Shown: positions 35,141 to 49,018 of the stretch, piece after piece
Numbering within the stretch: position 1 is the stretch's first letter
Layout of the letters: each line of letters begins with the position of its first letter
Source of the DNA: Xylaria sp. FL1777
Taxonomy: Eukaryota; Ascomycota; Sordariomycetes; Xylariales; Xylariaceae
Direction: 5' to 3'
Assembly (NCBI GenBank): GCA_022578965.1
Contig: MU400685.1
Coordinates: forward strand, 23,762 to 87,761
Length of the DNA stretch: 64,000 bases
Translations under genes and position numbers: made by a program
Notes under the pieces: model-generated
The model's database searches: none
Seen by the model: the letters and a program-made list of their open reading frames with translations, nothing else
What the model was told of the DNA's origin: nothing

Positions 35141-36745
35141 ATGAAGTTTGCTCAGGAGTTCCGTAAGGCTCTCCAACGAGAAGGTAACCTCATCTGTCCT
35201 GCTATATTCCTCTCCTAGCTCTGGGCTAATATAGATACCCCTCAGCCTTCCCCCAGAGATGGATAAACTGCGCCATCCCCTACGGTCAGCTCAAGAAATG
35301 CTTGAAGAAGGTCACCAAGGAGCTCGAGGAGATCGGGCTCAACAAGGAGACCCTAACACGCCTGGCAGCTGAGCAGCAGCAGCCCTCGTCGGGCAGCACA
35401 CCAGTCGACCCGAGCTTCAGTTACCATCTGGACGTCGACGGCAGCGATGGCAAGGGCGGCGAAGACGGCAGAGGTAGCAAGGCTGCAGAATCTTCTCGCT
35501 TCCGTCCAAGGTTGACCGTCTTTATTCGCCTAGTGGACGGCATCGCCGTCGACGCCAAGTTGTCACCGTCCACGAGGGATTTCTTGCAGAAGCTTGCGGT
35601 CAGCAACGCTGTGCACACCGACGGCGCTCTATCGTCCGGTGATGGGTTGTCTTTGCAGCCCACGACGCCCCCCAGGAGCCAAGGTGGCGCTGCTTGTAAT
35701 GCGGCGGACATCCGTCAAGTTGAGGTGCCCCTAGTATTTGACGCCGAATTTTTTGGAATTCTCCAGGCCGATGTGTCCAACATCAGAACACTGCAGGAGG
35801 AGGAGCAGGCGAAGCTTGAGGGTCAGATTGTCGTTCTGGGAGAGGAACTGGGCAAGGCGGTTGACCCATCTCGTGGCCGAAGAGCCAAGGAAGATTTGGA
35901 CATCTGGCGCCAGATCTTTGAACTGTACTTGGAAGCTCGCATCTTCTTCTCTTCTCGGGAGACTGATCACGGCACTCGGACGAGCACGCAGGCCGTGGAA
36001 CAGCTCCAGTGGTTCCAAGACCAGGTAGTACAACGGAAACTTATACAAAGATTAAGATCGCGCACGAGCCACACCACATTCGACAACTTTGTAGGCATCA
36101 ACGCCGCTCTGCTATCCATCCTCAAATTCCAAGAGATCAATCGTCTTGCCGTCACAAAGATATTGAAGAGTATGTCAGACACCCTACTGGCTGCCACGTA
36201 TACTAACCACGCTTATCTCTTACGATAGAGTTTGACAAGCAAACATCTCTCGGCGTCTCAAGCACCTTCCTTTTTGCCTTGAGATCTGATCGCTCTCTTG
36301 CCGGTAGCGTGGCACAAGATGTGTGTGCTCGAAGTAGGTATCACCGAGCTATTTCTTCTCCGTAATTTACCTAAGCATCGGCTAATTGCTAACGCTCGGT
36401 ACTGAAGTGTCTACCGAACTGATTTCTGTCGTTCCACAGCTGGATGACTATCTCTGTCCCATCTGCTTCGCCATCGCCTACTGGCCTGTTAGGCTGCAGT
36501 GTCAACACGTGTTCTGCAGCCGATGTCTCGTGAAGATGTCACGAAAGGGCGAAAGACACTGCCCCCTTTGCCGAGCAGATACTATTATGCTGGCTGGTCT
36601 GGAAAACTTCGATGCTGATCGCGCAGCATTCCTTCGGAAGTATTTTCCGAAGGAGGTCAAAGAAAAGGTCCGTGCCAACGAACGTGAACGGAACCAAGAG
36701 ATATTTGGGCCGGCTTATAATAGTGTGCACTGCTGTGTCATGTGA
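35141..36745 (+). CDS. SPX domain RING-finger E3 ubiquitin ligase
   Basis: Predicted ubiquitin ligase that senses inositol pyrophosphates through its SPX domain, like S. pombe Pqr1 and plant NLA, which control phosphate uptake. Exons: 35141-35183, 35246-36169, 36229-36333, 36408-36745, totalling 1410 nt (469 aa), introns GT-AG. The SPX domain starts at the first residue (MKFAQEFRKALQ). The basic helix PYGQLKKCLKK is the expected phosphate-ligand surface, and the third SPX block has FVGINAALLSILKFQEINRLA and KKFDKQTSLG. The C3HC4 RING is at 374-412: C374, C377, C389, H391, C394, C397, C409, C412. The protein ends VHCCVM, a CaaX-type box. A CACGTG lies inside the RING exon, but none was seen in the upstream region. 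Fungal proteins of this architecture are common. Confidence 0.93.
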
Positions 36746-37129
36746 CGAAAGTTAATGGTTATTTTCAGCCATTGCCGCCATTTAAATTGCGCATAGAATG
36801 GCATGCACCCTGCTTGAGCAAGTCGTAAGTTGAGCACACCATGCGTGCCTTTCGGGAAGGGCGCAAGAAGTGCGCCTTATAGCAATTCCTTTCATGCCCG
36901 AGTACTCAATTACATCGGAGAATACTGGGTCCTTAATAGCTAACATGGGCTTTCCGTATTCGAATTCAGATTGGAGAAGGTTTATGAGTGCCTACACCGA
37001 TTCAAAACTTCAGAAACATAGCGGGCCGCTCATCTTATAATGGATCGCAGGTTAATCTCCGGTGGATCCTAGACGACATCCTTCAGGCTTAAGCGTTGTC
37101 TTAAAAAAACCGGCATACTAGGTTGGTCA
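36746..37129. other. Intergenic region downstream of the SPX-RING gene
   Basis: About 380 bp of ordinary composition. Nothing recognised beyond 3' flank. Confidence 0.5.
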
Positions 37130-37462
37130 CAGGCGCTCGGAAGTTCTACTACTAGCTGGTTCCTCAACAGTAAACATCCGCGCAACTTCTGGCCTTCGCG
37201 AATTGGGCCACACTGTGCACCATCTTCCAGACCGATAGCCTGCCTAGCTCTTCACACAGCCGTAGAGTAGCTCCGCATCTTTGACAGTACCAACCTGGTA
37301 GATCCCCACGGCCCAAGATGCAAGCTGCAGTGGATCACCAGTTCCAAAGGGCATGAAAGCATTCCCGACGTTGTTGACTCCCAGACAGGCAGATAGACCG
37401 AGCTCTCGGATCAGGGAAGGAACGGGCATCGTCCCTCGCTGTTGGTTATACCGAACACGCTA
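37130..37462 (-). pseudogene. Amidohydrolase (cytosine deaminase-like) C-terminal remnant
   Basis: The minus strand encodes TMPVPSLIRELGLSACLG, NNVGNAFMPFGTGDPLQLAS and GIYQVGTVKDAELLYGCV. This matches the C-terminal barrel of fungal cytosine deaminase-like metal-dependent hydrolases. At 37252 the frame shifts: after GCV the sequence continues one base out as RARQAIGLEDGAQCGPIREGQ and runs to about 37130. Upstream, a TAG stop at 37460-37462 interrupts the frame and AT-rich DNA starts within about 40 bp. The N-terminal half with the metal-binding HxH motif is absent. It is a truncated, frameshifted relic whose missing part probably lay in what is now AT-rich DNA. An unseen intron at the shift is possible but would not rescue the lost half. 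Confidence 0.7.
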
Positions 37463-40400
37463 GAGTTTTGATTTGCCATTTTGGAAAAAGTCTTAGCTCT
37501 TAAAACATGTCTCGGAAGTAGTTTAAGTTAAAACATGCATGCAAATAAAACAGATATGCAAATAAAACAAATATGCAAATAAAACATGCAAATAAAACAT
37601 AAACCTAAAAATATATAAACTTAAAAACATATAAACTTAAAAATATATAAACTTAAAAACATATAAACATAAAAAACATATAAATATAAAAAAAAAAACA
37701 TATATATATAAGCAAATATAGCAAGCAAAGTTTTATATAGTATATTTATTTAAAACTATTATATGTTTACTAATAAAACGAACTAATAGCTAAAATAAAT
37801 AATAAGCTTTTAACTTTAATAATATATATACAAGTTTTTATTTAATTAAAAGCTAAGCTTAGTAGTTATTATATAAAGTTTTATTATTTTTTTTATTAAA
37901 GCTTAGCTTTTAGTTTAGCTTTTAATTTTTTATGCTTTTTAATTATTAGCACTAAAATTATAGCTATATTTTTAATAAACGTTTTAATTTATTTATTATA
38001 CGCTATAATAGTTATTATATATTATAATAGTTATTATTTTAGTAAACATTATTAATTAATTATAGCAGTAAAAAAATAGCTAAAAATAAAAGCTTTATTA
38101 GCGTTATATTTTTTTATGTTAGCTTAAAATAAAACTTATAATATAAAACTTTTGTTTAGTTACTTTAATGTAAAAGTTTTAAATAATATATTTTACTGCT
38201 TTAACTATTAAATATATAACTTAAAATATTATAGAATTTTTACTACAAAAAATTTTATTATATACTAAGCATTAATAATAAAAACTATAAAGTTTATATA
38301 TATTAAGCAATTATAAAGTTAATAAAGCTATAATATATTAAAAGCAAAAATATAAACTAAAGCAAAACTATAATAAAAATAAAAGTATTTAAAAAGCTAA
38401 AGTAATAAAAACAAAAGCTTATAAGCGCTAAATAATTATAAAGTTAATAAAATATATATAGTATATAAAAAGCTAAAATATAAACTAAAGCAAAACTATT
38501 TTAAAAGCAACGTTAATTAAAATAAAAAATAAAAAATAAAAAATAAAAGTAAAAAAAATAAAAGTAATAATAATAAAAGCAATAAGTAATTTATGCATTA
38601 GTTTTATTAGCTATAGCTAGTTTTATAATTAGCTATTAACTATAAAGCATACATAATTACTTTAGCTACTATATTTAGCTAAAGAAATTATATTTTTGTT
38701 TTTAATTTTATATTTTTTGTTTTTAATATAAAAAACTATAATACTAGTTTTTATAAGTTTTTTTAGTATTTTTAAAGGTTAATATTACGTGCTAACAAGC
38801 TAACAATAAATAATAAAAGCTAATAATATTTTTAAAAATAAAAAACAAACTAGTAAATTTAACATTAAAATTAACATTATTTATTAAATAAGTAGTTATA
38901 TAAATAAACAAGCTTAAGCTATTTTTTTAAAAGCTTTTAATGCATTAATATTACTATTAATACTTATTAGTTGCTTTAAACTTATTTTTTAAAAAGCTAA
39001 TTATTAAAACAAATAAATTATTTCTTTGTTTTTATTTATTATAAACAATATTTAGTTATAAATAGTTATTAAATTAAAATCACTTAATTTTAGTTAGCTT
39101 TATACGTATTAAGCTTTAATAAGCTAATTAATTAGTTATTTACGCTAAAAACCTACTATTAATTAATATTTATAATATATAAATACTTATAATTAACTAT
39201 TAAACTTTGTTATTTTAGCATTTTTAATGCTTAGTTTATAGCTTATATAATTAACTAATAAATGCTTATATAATTAACTATAAATATTTAAATTTAATTA
39301 TTTTAGCACTTTTATATAATAATATATTTTATATAATTAATTAATAAATGCTTATGTTATTAATTAATAATGCTTTTATATGTTTTAGCACTTTTAGTAT
39401 AGCTTATATAATTAACTAATAAATGTTTATATTATTAACTAATAATATATGCTACTTTTTAAATGCTTTTATATGTTTTAGCATTTTTAGTATAGCTTAT
39501 ATAATTAACTAATAAATGCTTACATAATTAACTAATAAATGTTTATAGCTTATATAATTAATACTAAACTTAGTTATTTTAGCATTTTTTAATGTTTAGT
39601 TTATAATTTTTGCAATTAATTAATAAATGGTTATATATTTAATTAACTAATAAATGCTTTTATACTTAATTAATTATTAAACTAGCTAAATATATTATTA
39701 AACTTAGATATTTTAGCTATATAATTAACTAATAAATAAACAGTTATTAAAACTTTTTATTTTTTAATAAGTAATGCTTATAAAGTTTTGCTTTGCTTTT
39801 AAATAATAGCTAATAATATATTATTAATTGTTTATAATATATTGTTTTTTTTTAAATAATGCTTAAAACCTTTTATGCAAAATTTACTAGATTTATTTAC
39901 AAAGGGATTAATTAGTTAGTTTGCAGTTTTAACATATGTTAAGTTAAATTAAAACTTTCTATAATTAACTAATAAATGCTCGCATAATAGTTAGTTTATA
40001 ACTTGTTTATTAAATGCATTAAACTTAGTTTTAATATTTTAGCAACTTATATTATTAACTAGTAAATGTGCAGCTATTAAAACCTTTTATATTTTTTATA
40101 ATATATTATTGCTTTTTAAATTATAACTTTTTATAAAACGTATTTATAAATAAATTATATAAATACTTACTTAAATATTTTTAAAAGCTTAATTTTTTAG
40201 TATACTTAATTTTTTAGTATATTTAATTTTTTAGTATATTTAATCTTTTAGTATATTTAATCTTTTAGTATATACTTAAAGTAAACTTAATTATTTTAGC
40301 ACTTTTTATAATTAACTAGTAAATATTTATGCTACTTTTTTAGTAATTATTATAGCTTATTAACTAAATTATATTAAACTTAATTATTAATATTTATTAG

Positions 40401-43400
40401 TATTAAGTTTATTACTTATATAATTAACTAATAAATGTATAACTACTAAAACTTTTTATATTTTTTATAATATATTATTGCTTTTTAAATTATAGTTTTA
40501 TAAAATTTATTTATAGAAAAAATTAATTATAAACTAAATTCTAGTAATAAATAGCTAACTTATTACTATAGCTATAAATACTAGTTATAAACACTTATTT
40601 AAATATTTTTAAAACTTTATTATACTTTGCTAGTAATACTATAAAGTACAAATAAATACTTTATACTTAATTTTTAATATACTTAAATTTTTAATGTATT
40701 TATTTCTTAAAAAGCTTTAGTATATAAACTATAGTTTTTAGTACACTTAAGTGCTTTATACTTAATTTTTTAAAAGGCTTTAGTATATTACTTATATATT
40801 AAAGTTTTTAGTATATTTAAATGCCTTAATTTCTTAGTATACTTATATTTTAAAAAGCTTTAACGTATAAACTATAGTTTTTAATATACTTAAGTGCTTT
40901 AATTCTTTAGTATACTTAATTCTTTAAAAAGCTTTAGCATATAAACCGTAGTTTTTATATATTAAGTGCTTTATACTTAATCTTTTAGTATACTTAATTC
41001 TTTAATAATTATAGCACACGTAATAACCCATTTAATTGTTATAGCTTTTATATTATAATAGCTATATTACACATTAATTAATTAAATTAATAGTTATAGC
41101 TTTTTATATAATTACTAACTATACTTTATTTATAATAAACTTAATATAATTAACTAATATAACTTTGTAGTTTTAGCATATATTAACATTAAAATTACTT
41201 AATTGTTAATATATGCTAAAAGTACTACTAGTAGTTTTAACGCATGTTTAAGTTTAATTATAGTAAAAATAAAACTTAGCTTGCATTAAGATTTAATAAA
41301 CTTAGTTTGTTTTAGTATACATAAGTTTACTAAATAAGCTTAAATATACTTTTATATAATATAGTAATTAAAGCATGTTTTACGTTAATTAATAAAGTTA
41401 GCTTTTTTATATATTTATTAACCTTTGTTAGCTTTAAAACATAGCTTAAAGGTTTTTTTTATATATTAATTATTGTTAAAAAAAAATTTGTATAAAAATC
41501 AAATTATAATAACTTATAAAACAGCAATTTAAGCAAGTTTTAAAAAAGTTAAAACTTTAAAGCTAATTTTAACCTATAGCACCTTTTCATTAAAATAAGC
41601 TAATAAAACATAAGCAAAATAAAAGTATACTTATTATAATTTAATAGCTATATACGCTTTATTATATATATATAATTCCTTATTACTTAATTTACCTTAA
41701 ACTTAATTTATTATTTATAGCAAAAAGTATAGTTAAAAGTATTATTACATGAAGTATTTATAATAAAGTAAAATATATAAAGTATTAATAAATAAAGTAA
41801 AACTAATAAAGTGTAAACATATAACATATATAAAAAAACAACATATAAAAAAACGCATATATATATAATAAAACTTATTTAGCTATATTATAGCTATAGT
41901 AGCTTAGCTAGCTAAAAAAAATACATATAAATTATAATAATATAACTAACTAATTAAACTAATGTAAAAACATAACTAAATTAATATAATAATATTACTA
42001 TATTAATGTAATAATATAATTAAACCGGTGTAATAATACTATTAAACTAATGTAATAACATAATTAAACTAATGTAATAATACCATTAAACTAATGTTAT
42101 AACATAACTAAATAAAATAACACAACTAAATAAAACAATATAACTAAATAAAACAACATAACTAAATAAAATAATATAACTAAATAAAACAATATAACTA
42201 AACTAATATAATAATATAACTAAACTAATATAATAATATAGCTAAACAAAATAATAATGTTTAAGGTTATATACTTTAACTAAGTAGCTTATTAGCTTAA
42301 TTAATTAAGTTTTTTATATATTTCTTAAAATATAAAAAAAGCTTGCAAAATAGTTTTATTTAAGTTATTATATAAATTTAAGAAATCTTTGCGAAATTAT
42401 TGTAGTTTTTCTATATATAGCTTTTAAGCTAGCAACATTTTATAACTTTTTAATCTTTGTATAGTTTGTTTATAAAGCTTTTAAATAATAGCTTTATTAA
42501 AAGTTTTATATTAAACTAAAAGTTTAATTTAAAGCTTATTAAAATCTTTAAAAAAGCTAATTAAAGATGTTATACTAAATATAATAAATAGCAAGTTGTT
42601 TTATATAAGCTAGCTATACGTTATGTATACTTTAATAAGCCACTGTTTTTGCGTATTATTTTGCATATTATTTTATGTATTGTTTTACATATTTTTTTAA
42701 GCATTGTTTTACGCTTTAAACGCACTACTAGCTAAAAAGTCAAACAACTAAAAGCTTGCAATATTAAGTTAAATATACTAAGAAATAAATAACTAACTTA
42801 ATAAGTTAGCGTTTATAGTTTGCTGCAAAGTAAATAAGCTAATATAAGAAAAATTTAGCAAAAAAAGTAATAGTTTATTAACAAAAAATAATTTATTATT
42901 TAATAAATATTGCTATAAAAAAAACTAGCTATTTTAGCTATTAGCTTTATTAAGCTTTAAAATAAACGCTTTATTTTATAAACCTATTTTTAAGCTATTA
43001 ATAAACAATAGCACTAAGTTATAAACAAACTATAGCTTATTATTTAACATGCTATTTTATAGGTTTAATAATAGAAATAGTTTGTTATTACTGCTGCTTA
43101 AGCTATTAAAAGCTTATTAAAAACTTAGTTTATTAAGTTTTTGTTTTATTTTTGCTATAGTTTGCAACTTTTTAAGATTAATTACTATATATACGTTAAG
43201 CAAAAAACAGGTTTAAATAAAAAAGTTTATACTTTTATTAAAAATAAAAAATAATAAAAAACGTAGCTATAAAAACAAAATTTTCACATTATTAGTGCTT
43301 TGCTTAATATGCGATTTTATAATATTATTAATATAAAAGTTTAAAAGCATAATTAAAAAAGCTTTATTAAAAGCACTCATTAACAGATAATTTAAAAGCA

Positions 43401-46400
43401 ATAAGCTAGCTATATATTAAGTAAGCTTATTATAAGTTTTATTAACACAAAAAAAAAATTTAAAAATATAATTAAAAAAGCTTTATTAAAAGCACTTATT
43501 AATAAATAATCTGCGTTTTTATAAGCAAGCTTACTATAGCTTTTATAAGTTAAAATAAAGTAAACATTGTTTAAGTTTAAAAAATTAACTTAATATTAAA
43601 CAATAGCTTTAATATATTTTGTTTTGCTAGCTTTAAAGCTAATTTGCTAGCTTATAACAGTTAAGTAACTATGTAAAATTTAAACTTTATACTTTGTTTT
43701 TATTATATTTACTGCTTTTAGCTTATTTACTATAATATTATAAAAATGCTAAAGTACTTAAAGTTTATACATTATACGTTTAATTTTTATTACTTTAGTA
43801 AGCTTTTTGTTGTTTATTAGCAAGTTTTGCGATATATGTTTTTTAATAAAAACTTTGCGTTTTTTAATTAAAAAGTTTTATGTAATCTAATTAGTTAAAA
43901 ATAAATCGTTTTAAAAGTTTAGTAATATATTTACTATAATAAATAGTAGAAGTTTTTTGTGCTAGCAAACGTTAAAAATAAAAAAAAGAAAAAACTATAA
44001 ACAAACAAAAAAAAAAAAAATTTAAAAGTAATAATATATTAAAAAAAAGCTAGCACATTAAACTAGCTTATATATATATATTTAAAAACTTTTTAAGTTA
44101 TACATTAAACAAACTTATATAAATATATATAGTACTATAAGTATTTATTTTTATTTGCAACTAAATAAAAAGATTATTAAAAAACCAAAACTGCAATAAA
44201 TAATGTATATTTATAGCTAAAAATAAAATAAAAAATATATGCTATTAATTAGTTAAGTTAATATTAAAGCATAAAGCTAGCTATTTTATAGTTACTATTG
44301 TTTTTTTTTTGTAATATTTTAATATTGCTGCTATTACTGCTAATAAAACATTAATAGCATTAATTAATTTTTAACCTTTAAACTTAACGCTTTTAATACT
44401 ATTTATTATGCTATAGTTCTTAAAGCAATAAAAAGCCCAGGTTTTTTATACCGCGTAGTTTTGCTGCATTATGCGCAAAGTATTAGCTACAATAGTTATA
44501 TGCTTATATATAGCGCTAGCTATAAAAACTAACGCTATTTGTTTGCTAGCGTTTAGTTAGCATTAAGCATTAAATACTATAAACTTAGCTATAGCACTTA
44601 ATTAAAGTACATGCTTAAAAATAGCTTTATTAACGCAGTAAGCTATATGTTTATATTTAAAAATTAGCTTAAGATTTATAAACCACTTAACAATAATAGC
44701 AAGCTTATTTAGCTTAATAGCAACAAGCTTTATATTTTAATAAAACTTTTGCTTAAGCTAGTACTTTAGTTTTATAAAAGCTTTTTATAACATAATATTA
44801 CTAAGCTTATTTTTTACGTTTAAAATTATATAAGCTATGCTAATAATACGTAGTGCTAAAAAAGCGCTATTATTAGTTTATACGTTTTATGTTTTTATAA
44901 GCAACTAGTTTTAAAAAAAGAACTTATATTTAAAATATTAATATTTTTTACTAGCGTTATAAAGCACGTTTTAAACTTTGCGTACTTTTATTTAAAAAGT
45001 TTTTACTGCTTTAGCTTTTTAACACTAAGTAATAACTTATTAGCAAAAATTTATGTAGCTTTGTTTTAATATTTGCTAAAAATAACAAAAAGTAGCACAA
45101 TATTTATTAGCAATATGCAGTAAAAGTTATATTGCTATATTAGCGCAATAAAACTTAAAAACGCTAATAAAAAAAGCAAGGTTATTATTATAAAAAGTAA
45201 AAAACTTAAATATAAAAATATTATTAAGCAAATAAAAATATAGCAGTAGGTTTTATAACAATATTTTATTAGTAATAAACAAGTTAAACATAGTTTTATA
45301 CTTTAGTTAATATTATAAAACAAAAAACAAAAATAAAACTATAAAAATAATTATAAGAAAAAATCAAGTATTATATATTTATGCTAGCTAGTTTTTAATA
45401 AACATGCATATTTAAAGAAAACTAATATATAAGCTTTATATATAAAATCATATAAACTAATTAATTAATAAACTAATAAACTATAAACAATAAAATTATT
45501 ATTATAAGTTAAAATCTATACTTATGTTTAATAGTAATATAAGCAGTAATTATAACTGCTTTTATTTTTGCTTTTATTTTTATTGCTTTTGTTTTTATTA
45601 TTATTATTTTTGCTGTTTTTATTTATATTATTTTTATTTATGTTATTTTTATTTATATTACTTTTATTTTTGTTGCAATACTTCTTAAATTAGTTGTTTT
45701 AATTTTAGTGCTATTATTAATGCTAGTGCTAAAGCTAAAGTTAATTATGCTAATTAGCTAAGGCTTAATTTAAGAGTTAAAGCATTTATTTGGTTTTTTA
45801 ACTATTAGTTATAAGCTTTTATATTACGTGAATAAAGCAATTTTTAGCTTATAATAAAAGCAAGCTTAGATTTTATAACTTTAAGTGTAGTGTAATAAAG
45901 TGCAATATAATAAGCTTATTATTAAAAAACTTTACTAATTTTATATTATATTATTTTCCGTACGTGTATTTTAAATGTTATAGTTTTTATTTTATGTTTT
46001 AATATAATAAAGAATATATCTCACTTTATTAAGATCTTAAGAAATACCTAAAAGGTACTTAAGGAGTAATTAAAGAGCATTTTATATACGTATAAGCCAC
46101 TTTTTATATTACGATCTCAGGAAACACCTAGCTAAACCACTTTTGTAACACTTAAAAAAATAGCAAAAATTATTTAGCACTAATAAATAATAGTTTTAAT
46201 ACATATGCAACGTTTTTATAAAATTTTATTTTTGTAATATACTTAAATATTTATAAAAAAGTAAATACATTAAATAAGCTAACACTTTATTATAACCTTA
46301 GTTAATTTTAATGTAATAGCTATTAATACTATATATAGCTAATGTATTTACGTAATTATAAGCCATTTTTTAATAACGTTTTATAAAAAATCATTTTACG

Positions 46401-47179
46401 TAATGTTTGCTAGCTTTATTATAGTAAGGTTTATTAAGTTTATATGTATTATGCTTAAATATAATTTTTATAGTGCTATTAAGTGATATATTTCCTGTAG
46501 TTTATTTTTAATGCTATAGTTAATATGCTTTTTTTATATATAGCTTTATAATGCAGCAACTTTATTAAAGCTTTTAATTTAGCTATATAACTAATAAACA
46601 ATAGTTAAGTAGTAAAAGCTACTACTATTTGCTAATAATATAATCTAATCGTAAAGTTTTAAACAAATAGCTATATAAAGTATAAATCTTAAAAAAAGTC
46701 AACTTTTAAACATAGAGTATTAGTGTTATAATAGCTAACTAAGTAAAAATTATAAAATGCTATATAAATCTTATAAAACAAAAATCTAAATAACATATGC
46801 TTTAAACATTATAAAAGATATATGCTATATAATAATATTAGTTATTTTACAATAGTTATTATTAGTAAAAAAAAGCAAAACTTATTTACATTAAGCATAG
46901 CAAGTTATAAAAATAGCACTTTAATAAAACTTTATAACTTTAACTACGTAAAAAAAACGCTTGTTTTTAATATGCTTGCTAATTTACGTTATAACAAGCT
47001 AATTTTAAAACAAAGTAAAAAAGGTTAATATATAAAAAGTTATAACATTAATATAACTTGTTGTTTTATTAATATAAGCTTACTTTAAAAAAGTTATTTA
47101 GTTAAATGCTCGTTTATAATTAATTAATAAATTATGTAATCGTGCAAGCTATTATAGTAATATAGTTATTATATTTATA

Positions 47180-47292
47180 TATTTAGCTTATTATTAAATT
47201 AACGTTTATAATAATTAACGTTTTAATAATTAACGTTTTAATGATTAATGTTTATAGTGATTAACGTTTATAATAATTAACGTTTGTAGTAA
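47180..47292. repeat. TTAACGTTTATAATAA tandem repeat
   Basis: About six to seven units of a 16-bp sequence with the palindromic core TTAACGTT. The CpG is kept in most units inside DNA that has otherwise lost nearly all CpG. Confidence 0.8.
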
Positions 47293-47689
47293 TATTTAGT
47301 AATATATTAAACGATTTAAATTAATAAAAAAAGTGTTTTTAAAAATTAATAGCTTTATAAGCATTTTAAGCTTTAATGTTTGCTAGTTTTATAGCTAAAT
47401 AATATACGTGCTAAAGTAAGTTGTTTTAACTTTTTAAAATACTATAGTTTTACTTATAAATACATTTATAAAGTTTTTACCGTTTTTAAATAACTATTAA
47501 AGGCTTTTTTGCTAACCGGGATATTTTTTAAACAAAGGCACATTATACGCTAGCATAATGTCTTAAAACCAAGCTTGCTTAAGCCACTGTTTTATCTTAA
47601 AATTCATAAAGCTAAGTAGTTTGTTCTTAGCATATAGCAATTATAAAATAAAGATTATTGCTAAAAGTTCAAGTAAATGCAAAAGTAGC

Positions 47690-47835
47690 TTGTTATAAAC
47701 CAATAGTAAAAACTAAAGCTAGCTAAAAAGCATTTAATTCTTTATTAATAATAATAAAAGCTAAAATTAGCTAAAAAGCATTTAGTTCTTTATTAATAAT
47801 AGTAGCTAAAGCTAACTAAAAAGCATTTAATTTTT
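47690..47835. repeat. Tandem repeat with AGCTAAAAAGCATTTA core
   Basis: Three direct copies of a roughly 55-60-bp unit containing agctaaaaagcatttaattc followed by tttattaataata. Confidence 0.8.
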
Positions 47836-48234
47836 TGCTAGTATTACTTTAGCTATTATAAAATGCTTTAATAATAACAAGTTATTATAACTTATTGTTA
47901 TTTTGCATTAAAAAGCTAATTAGCAAAGGTTAAATTTATATTCTTAAATAATTACTTTAATAATAAACGTTAATGCTATTTTAAGTTTTTTTTATTAATG
48001 TTTTATTTATATATATTATTTAAAGTTTTAGGCTTATTTAAAAACTTAACTATATAGTATACTATTAATTAATAAAGTACATTAATAGCTTTAATCTTTT
48101 AGTATTAACTTTTAGCTAATTATAAACTAATTACTTTGCTTATTTATAATAGAAATTAAAAGTAAAAGCTAGTTATAATATAATTACAATAATAATAAAT
48201 AAGTTTAATAATAAATTAAAGCTTTTTAATTTAG

Positions 48235-48625
48235 TAAAACAATTATTAAGCAGTTATTAAAGCACTAAAGGTAGTTATTAAAGCAAGCTATTATTAAAAC
48301 ACATTATTATTAAAGTATATTGTTATTAAGCTATACTATTATTAAAACATACTATTATTAAAGTACATTGTTATTAAAGGTGCTTTAATAATAGTGTACC
48401 TTAATAACAGTATGTTTTAATAATAAATACTTTAATAATAAATGTTTTAATAATAGGTGTTTTAATAATAAGTGTTTTAATAATAAAGTGCTTATTAATC
48501 ATTAAGGCACTTTATTATTAAAGCATGCGTTATTATTAAAGCACGCTATTATTAAAGCACACTTTTATTAAAGCGCCTTATTATTAAAACACCTATTATT
48601 AAAGCACACTATTAAAAAACGCTAT
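48235..48625. repeat. Orientation-switching minisatellite (CACTATTATTAAAGC)
   Basis: About 25 units of a 15-16-bp sequence. Units read CACTATTATTAAAGC up to about 48378, then the reverse complement (GCTTTAATAATAGTG type) to about 48490, then the forward orientation again to about 48620. The three-part structure can fold into large hairpins. Unit variants differ mostly by C/T or G/A. Confidence 0.85.
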
Positions 48626-48892
48626 TATTAGTAGCTAAAACAGCATTTAAGTATAGTGTTAGCTATATAACTACATATAAATATCATGTATGTTATATAA
48701 TATAAGCAATGCTTAAAACTAAACAATGTGTTTTTATATATAGTAAAATTAAACCTTATGTAATAGCATTTACTTTTTATACCTTTATAGCTTCACAAAA
48801 TCTACTTATTATTTTCATAATACCTTAGTTTATACACGTGCGGCTTAATTAACTTTTATAATATATAAACTAAAAAATTAGCACACCATAAA

Positions 48893-49018
48893 CCGCTAAC
48901 TAATTAGCTTGCTTTTATAGCTAACTAATTAGCGCGCTTTTAATTAATTAGCGCACTTTTAATTAATTAGCGCACTTTTAACTAATTAGCGCGCTTTTAA
49001 ACCATTAGCTCGTTTTGC
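48893..49018. repeat. 20-21-bp TTAGCGCRCTTTTAAYTAA tandem array
   Basis: About six units, each with the core ATTAGCGCGCTTTTAA or ATTAGCGCACTTTTAA. GCGC is kept in AT-rich surroundings, and unit-to-unit variation at the CG/CA position is a C/T or G/A transition. Confidence 0.85.

Noticed and set aside
37540..37690. Short repeats at the right border as a CRISPR array or telomere
   Set aside because: Units are irregular AT-rich tandem repeats without constant spacers, and no TTAGGG-type arrays are present. The organism is a eukaryote.
46822..47028. 68-codon + strand reading frame in the AT-rich block
   Set aside because: Composition (Asn, Lys, Ile, Leu, Tyr) is what random AT-rich DNA gives. 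It has no motif, no splice partner and no neighbouring gene.
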